From Chlamydiota bacterium (GTDB taxonomy: Bacteria; Chlamydiota; Chlamydiia; Chlamydiales; Simkaniaceae), in assembly GCA_029556005.1 (NCBI GenBank), contig JAKQGT010000280.1, positions 1 through 8,780 on the forward strand: a stretch of 8,780 bases of DNA, written 5' to 3'. Of this stretch, positions 6,369 through 8,780 are shown one piece after another (within the stretch, counting starts at the first letter, position 1; the number at the start of each line of letters is the position of its first letter). Made by a program: the position numbers and the translations under genes. The notes beneath the pieces are model-generated. The model searched no databases. It had not been told where the DNA came from and worked only from the letters and a program-made list of their open reading frames with translations.

Positions 6369-8280
6369 CTTTCTCCTTTACAATCTTGAAAAAGCGCGTC
6401 TTCTTAGCCAAGCGATTGTAGAGGGGATAAATCTTGACGAGCTGATTGAAAAATCTGAAGGGCATACAAAAAAAACCCTCCTCTTTTTGCGAGATCATAA
6501 AGAAGCGAAAGTCCTCCTCAAACGGTTCAAACTCCCCGTAGCCAATCGCTATATTGAAACACTGATTCGTGCTTCGATAAATCTTCCCCCAAAAACTAAA
6601 TTAACAAATGCCCATCTTCAACAAGCGGTGATTTCTGCCCTTCTGTGCCCTTTGCGCCAAGTGGTGGGATCTTGTTTTGCAACTGCCCCTGCCATTTACA
6701 TCCAAAATGAGCAAAAGGAGCGGTTATTAATAGATTTGTATGACTTGATGATGCTTTGCCAGCTCAAACGCACCTTTGCTGGGAAGGAAAATATCGTTCC
6801 TATCAGCCCTTCCTGGGGGGGGAGGGAGACCGATCACCCTCTTCTCCGCGTTTGGGAGTATACTTTAGCCTCTTTTTCCGATTATAAAGTGGAATTTAGT
6901 CGGTGGAATTTCTACAAAAGTTTAGGGCTTGATCCCCAAGAACAAGAGGGACTCGGTTTCCTTCTCTATAAGACTCTCCAAGAAAAGCTCGACGATGCCA
7001 ACAAAGAAATGGAAAAGCTCCAACAAGACTATTTCCGTGCGATTGACGAAGCACGTGTTTCTCAGGCTCTTTTGCGCCAAGCCGATTCTGTAGACCGCAT
7101 GCGGATGCGTAAAGCGGAGCTCGAGGTACGTGCTCATCATGCCGAGTCCTGCAAAGATCTCCGTGATGCTGCCCATGAGCGTGCTCAAAACCTCTCTACT
7201 TTTTTTGCTTTTCTCATTGAAAAATATACCGAAAAGTTTCAGGAGTATTTTCTCGAAATTTATGATGCCGACCTCGTGGAGGTAGATCCTGAGCTTTATG
7301 AAGATAGCCCCGCTGGTTTCCGTTTAGTTTATAAACATGGCCGGAGCGATCCTTTAGCTTGGACCCTTATCCATAGTGCCCAAGAGTATATCCAATCTCT
7401 TAGCCAATTTTTTTCGGCTGTAGAACCGATGCTTATTGCAGAGTGTGAATGGGAAGGAGGAAGAAAAGAAATTCAAACCTTAACCACTCTCGTTTTGCAT
7501 TACCTGCAAACAGAGGATTTTTTAAACTTTGCAACGCGTGAAAAAAAACCTTGGAGCTACATTTCAGGGGGAAATATGCATAAGCTTCTGCAGTGCTATT
7601 ACTGCGTGGACGGGGAGCTTGCAGAAGAGAAGCGGATCATCGAAGATGCTCAGGATCTCTTGATATTTCTTCTTGATCTGATGAAATCCTTGCCCTATTT
7701 GATCACAAAGCGTTTTGAAGAGGACCCCTCATGTAGTTTATTTATGTATTCTCCTATTCATGCTTTTTTGTTTAAGCCTGGCTCACGCCCTTTTATTGAA
7801 GGGTGGCTAGACAAGGGTTTTAGTTACACTTGGGTACGTGATCAAGTGATTCTTCCAGGGCTAAGAGCTTATGAAGAGGTGCGTTTAGATCGCAATGCAC
7901 AAGCCCAACTAGGGATGGAGCTTTTAGGTCCCGATTTTTACCCACATGGTGAAACCTTAAATCTTCCCGATTTCCGCAAACTTCTCTATGAACGCGCTCC
8001 TGAGCAACAGGAAAAAATCGATAGTTTTTTGTTTCATGCCTTTCCCCGTCCCGATCCCCTCATTTTTGCAGATACCAACTGGCTGAATTATGCCTTTGCT
8101 TTTGCTGTAAATCCAGCGACTCTTGAGCTCGATCTCTATCGCTATGATCCCTTAACCAAAAGAGGGGTTCCGATGACAATATGGAATTCTTGGAATGCCG
8201 TTTGGGGGGTATTGACACGCCCCGGGGATATTAGCGGTAGTTATCTTCCCGATCTCGCCTTAAAGCTGCGCAAAGTATAA
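6358..8280 (+). CDS. Unrecognised 640-residue protein with possible papain-like motifs and coiled-coil centre
   Basis: I do not recognise this protein. It is a soluble, charged 640-residue chain without signal peptide or membrane helix. Residues 1-95 are helical. At 101-110, QVVGSCFATA resembles the papain active-site segment (GSCWAF), with C106 as possible nucleophile and Q101 nearby. Residues 205-275 are rich in E, K, Q, A and L with coiled-coil character (QEKLDDANKEMEKLQQ). The C-terminal part has HAF (H560), then ADTNW (D572, N574), a strand-like AFAFAVNPATLELDLYRYD (579-597) and NSWNAVWG (610-617), which recalls the papain NSWGxxWG block. A C-H-N order with H560 and N574 would fit a papain-like fold, but this rests on short motifs only. 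ATG 6358 overlaps the end of the oxidoreductase by 11 bp, implying translational coupling. The reading frame is intact to TAA at 8278-8280. That it is a gene is near certain; the function is open. Confidence 0.9.
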   Translation: MALDFLLYNLEKARLLSQAIVEGINLDELIEKSEGHTKKTLLFLRDHKEAKVLLKRFKLPVANRYIETLIRASINLPPKTKLTNAHLQQAVISALLCPLRQVVGSCFATAPAIYIQNEQKERLLIDLYDLMMLCQLKRTFAGKENIVPISPSWGGRETDHPLLRVWEYTLASFSDYKVEFSRWNFYKSLGLDPQEQEGLGFLLYKTLQEKLDDANKEMEKLQQDYFRAIDEARVSQALLRQADSVDRMRMRKAELEVRAHHAESCKDLRDAAHERAQNLSTFFAFLIEKYTEKFQEYFLEIYDADLVEVDPELYEDSPAGFRLVYKHGRSDPLAWTLIHSAQEYIQSLSQFFSAVEPMLIAECEWEGGRKEIQTLTTLVLHYLQTEDFLNFATREKKPWSYISGGNMHKLLQCYYCVDGELAEEKRIIEDAQDLLIFLLDLMKSLPYLITKRFEEDPSCSLFMYSPIHAFLFKPGSRPFIEGWLDKGFSYTWVRDQVILPGLRAYEEVRLDRNAQAQLGMELLGPDFYPHGETLNLPDFRKLLYERAPEQQEKIDSFLFHAFPRPDPLIFADTNWLNYAFAFAVNPATLELDLYRYDPLTKRGVPMTIWNSWNAVWGVLTRPGDISGSYLPDLALKLRKV

Positions 8281-8308
8281 CCCCGGTGTATACTTCTTTG
8301 TTTTTTTT
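8271..8308 (+). terminator. Probable AU-rich intrinsic terminator after the 640-residue gene
   Basis: CAAAG-TATA-AC (8271-8281) can pair with GT-TATA-CTTTG (8286-8300), leaving a small bulge of one base and one of three bases and a CCCG loop. The structure is followed immediately by eight T residues (8301-8308). The stop codon TAA lies in the left arm. The low G-C content makes efficiency uncertain. Confidence 0.45.
8289..8294 (+). promoter_or_regulatory. Candidate -10 element for the MOMP-like gene
   Basis: TATACT matches a good -10 hexamer and would start transcription around 8301, giving a T-rich leader of about 30 nt. There is no convincing -35 (CTGCGC at 17-bp spacing), and the bases also belong to the proposed terminator stem. 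The ribosome binding site of the gene is weak (AGG about 4-5 nt before ATG). Confidence 0.25.
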
Positions 8309-8332
8309 CTTCCCTTCATTATCTTAGGTTCC

Positions 8333-8780
8333 ATGAAACTTTTATTCGCTTCTCTTCTTTTTTTCTCCTCCTCTATTTTTGCCCTTTATAATGGGAATTC
8401 CTCCCTCCCTGACATGCCTGAATTAGGCCTTTGGGTTTCGAATGATAATTGGTGGGGAATTAAAGTGGGATACTATTGGGACAACACGTTTGAGAAACGG
8501 GTGAAAATCGATGATCGTGAATCGAGTATCAACGATCGTTTTGATACCTATTGTTCCATCACCAATGTGGGCTCCCTCACCTTTAATGTGATCGATCGCT
8601 TTGAGTTTTATACTCTATTAGGTGCCATGAAACTTGACTTAGCGCAGCGTCCCATCAAAGGAACACGCCTCCAATATCAGACCGATAGTCAGCTAATGTG
8701 GGGTGTGGGAGGGAGGATTATCTTAGTCTATTGGGAAGAGATGATCATGGGGGTCAATGCCCTTTGCTGCGGCTCCCATC
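8333..8780 (+). CDS. MOMP-like outer membrane porin (chlamydial OMP family), 3' end cut by window edge
   Basis: This frame is open for 149 codons to the right edge. It begins with a signal peptide, MKLLFASLLFFSSSIFA, with probable cleavage after A17, so the protein should cross the inner membrane. The mature start has GNSSLPDMPELGLW, comparable to the GNPAEPSL-type start of chlamydial MOMP. Next comes GIKVGYYWDNTFEKRVK (residues 42-58), matching the MOMP pattern of a first beta strand with GYYGDFVFDRVLK. Further along, VIDRFEFYTLLGA (86-98) parallels WDRFDVFCTLGA, and WGVGGRIIL (123-131) parallels WSVGARAAL. Alternating hydrophobic residues and aromatic richness fit an outer-membrane beta-barrel. 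Full MOMPs are about 370-400 residues, so well under half is present. It is too divergent to be called ompA. Divergent MOMP-like proteins occur as families in Simkania and Waddlia. It is probably transcribed separately from the upstream gene. Confidence 0.85.
   Translation, partial: MKLLFASLLFFSSSIFALYNGNSSLPDMPELGLWVSNDNWWGIKVGYYWDNTFEKRVKIDDRESSINDRFDTYCSITNVGSLTFNVIDRFEFYTLLGAMKLDLAQRPIKGTRLQYQTDSQLMWGVGGRIILVYWEEMIMGVNALCCGSH

Noticed and set aside
6316..6498. 60-residue minus-strand frame across the oxidoreductase/640-residue gene junction
   Set aside because: It is antisense to two overlapping genes, has no motif, and gives an arbitrary basic sequence.
6922..7188. 88-residue minus-strand frame inside the 640-residue gene
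   Set aside because: It is antisense to the coiled-coil part, where repetitive Glu/Lys/Ala codons often keep the opposite strand open; no start signal or motif.

Overview
The window looks like chromosome from a member of the Chlamydiae, more probably an environmental (Parachlamydiales-type) lineage than Chlamydia itself. Three observations point there. The minus-strand block thrS, a ParA-type ATPase and a pGP6-D-like protein has the same order as the chlamydial chromosomal locus, and the last two genes mirror pgp5-pgp6 of the chlamydial plasmid. The right edge carries the start of a gene resembling the chlamydial major outer membrane protein (MOMP). Several other genes do not match well-known Chlamydia genes. 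Families of divergent MOMP-like proteins are known from Simkania and Waddlia, but I cannot fix the genus from the sequence.

Layout. Positions 1-3178 (minus strand) form a tight operon, thrS > parA > pGP6-D-like. The thrS-parA gap is 5 bp and parA overlaps the next gene by about 22 bp; that last gene runs off the left edge. A gap of about 80 bp separates thrS from a divergent plus-strand amino-acid permease of the APC superfamily (3259-4617). The permease converges on a minus-strand lipoprotein (4622-5266), and both stop codons lie in one hairpin that terminates the lipoprotein transcript. A very short divergent gap (about 40-76 bp) holds a perfect dyad that overlaps the lipoprotein ribosome binding site. 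To the right, a plus-strand FAD/NAD(P)-binding oxidoreductase (5343 or 5307 to 6368) overlaps by 11 bp a 640-residue protein I do not recognise (6358-8280). A probable AU-rich terminator follows, and then the 5' part of the MOMP-like gene (8333 to the right edge).

How the genes relate. Threonyl-tRNA synthetase is a housekeeping enzyme. The ParA and pGP6-D-like proteins are the chromosomal counterparts of a plasmid-borne pair and are probably co-translated. The permease, lipoprotein and MOMP-like protein belong to the envelope of an organism that imports nutrients from its host cell. The oxidoreductase and the 640-residue protein appear translationally coupled, which suggests a shared role. 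The 640-residue protein is the most novel item: it carries short motifs reminiscent of papain-like cysteine proteases at its two ends, separated by a long helical, partly coiled-coil middle. I found no mobile element, CRISPR array, tRNA or rRNA.
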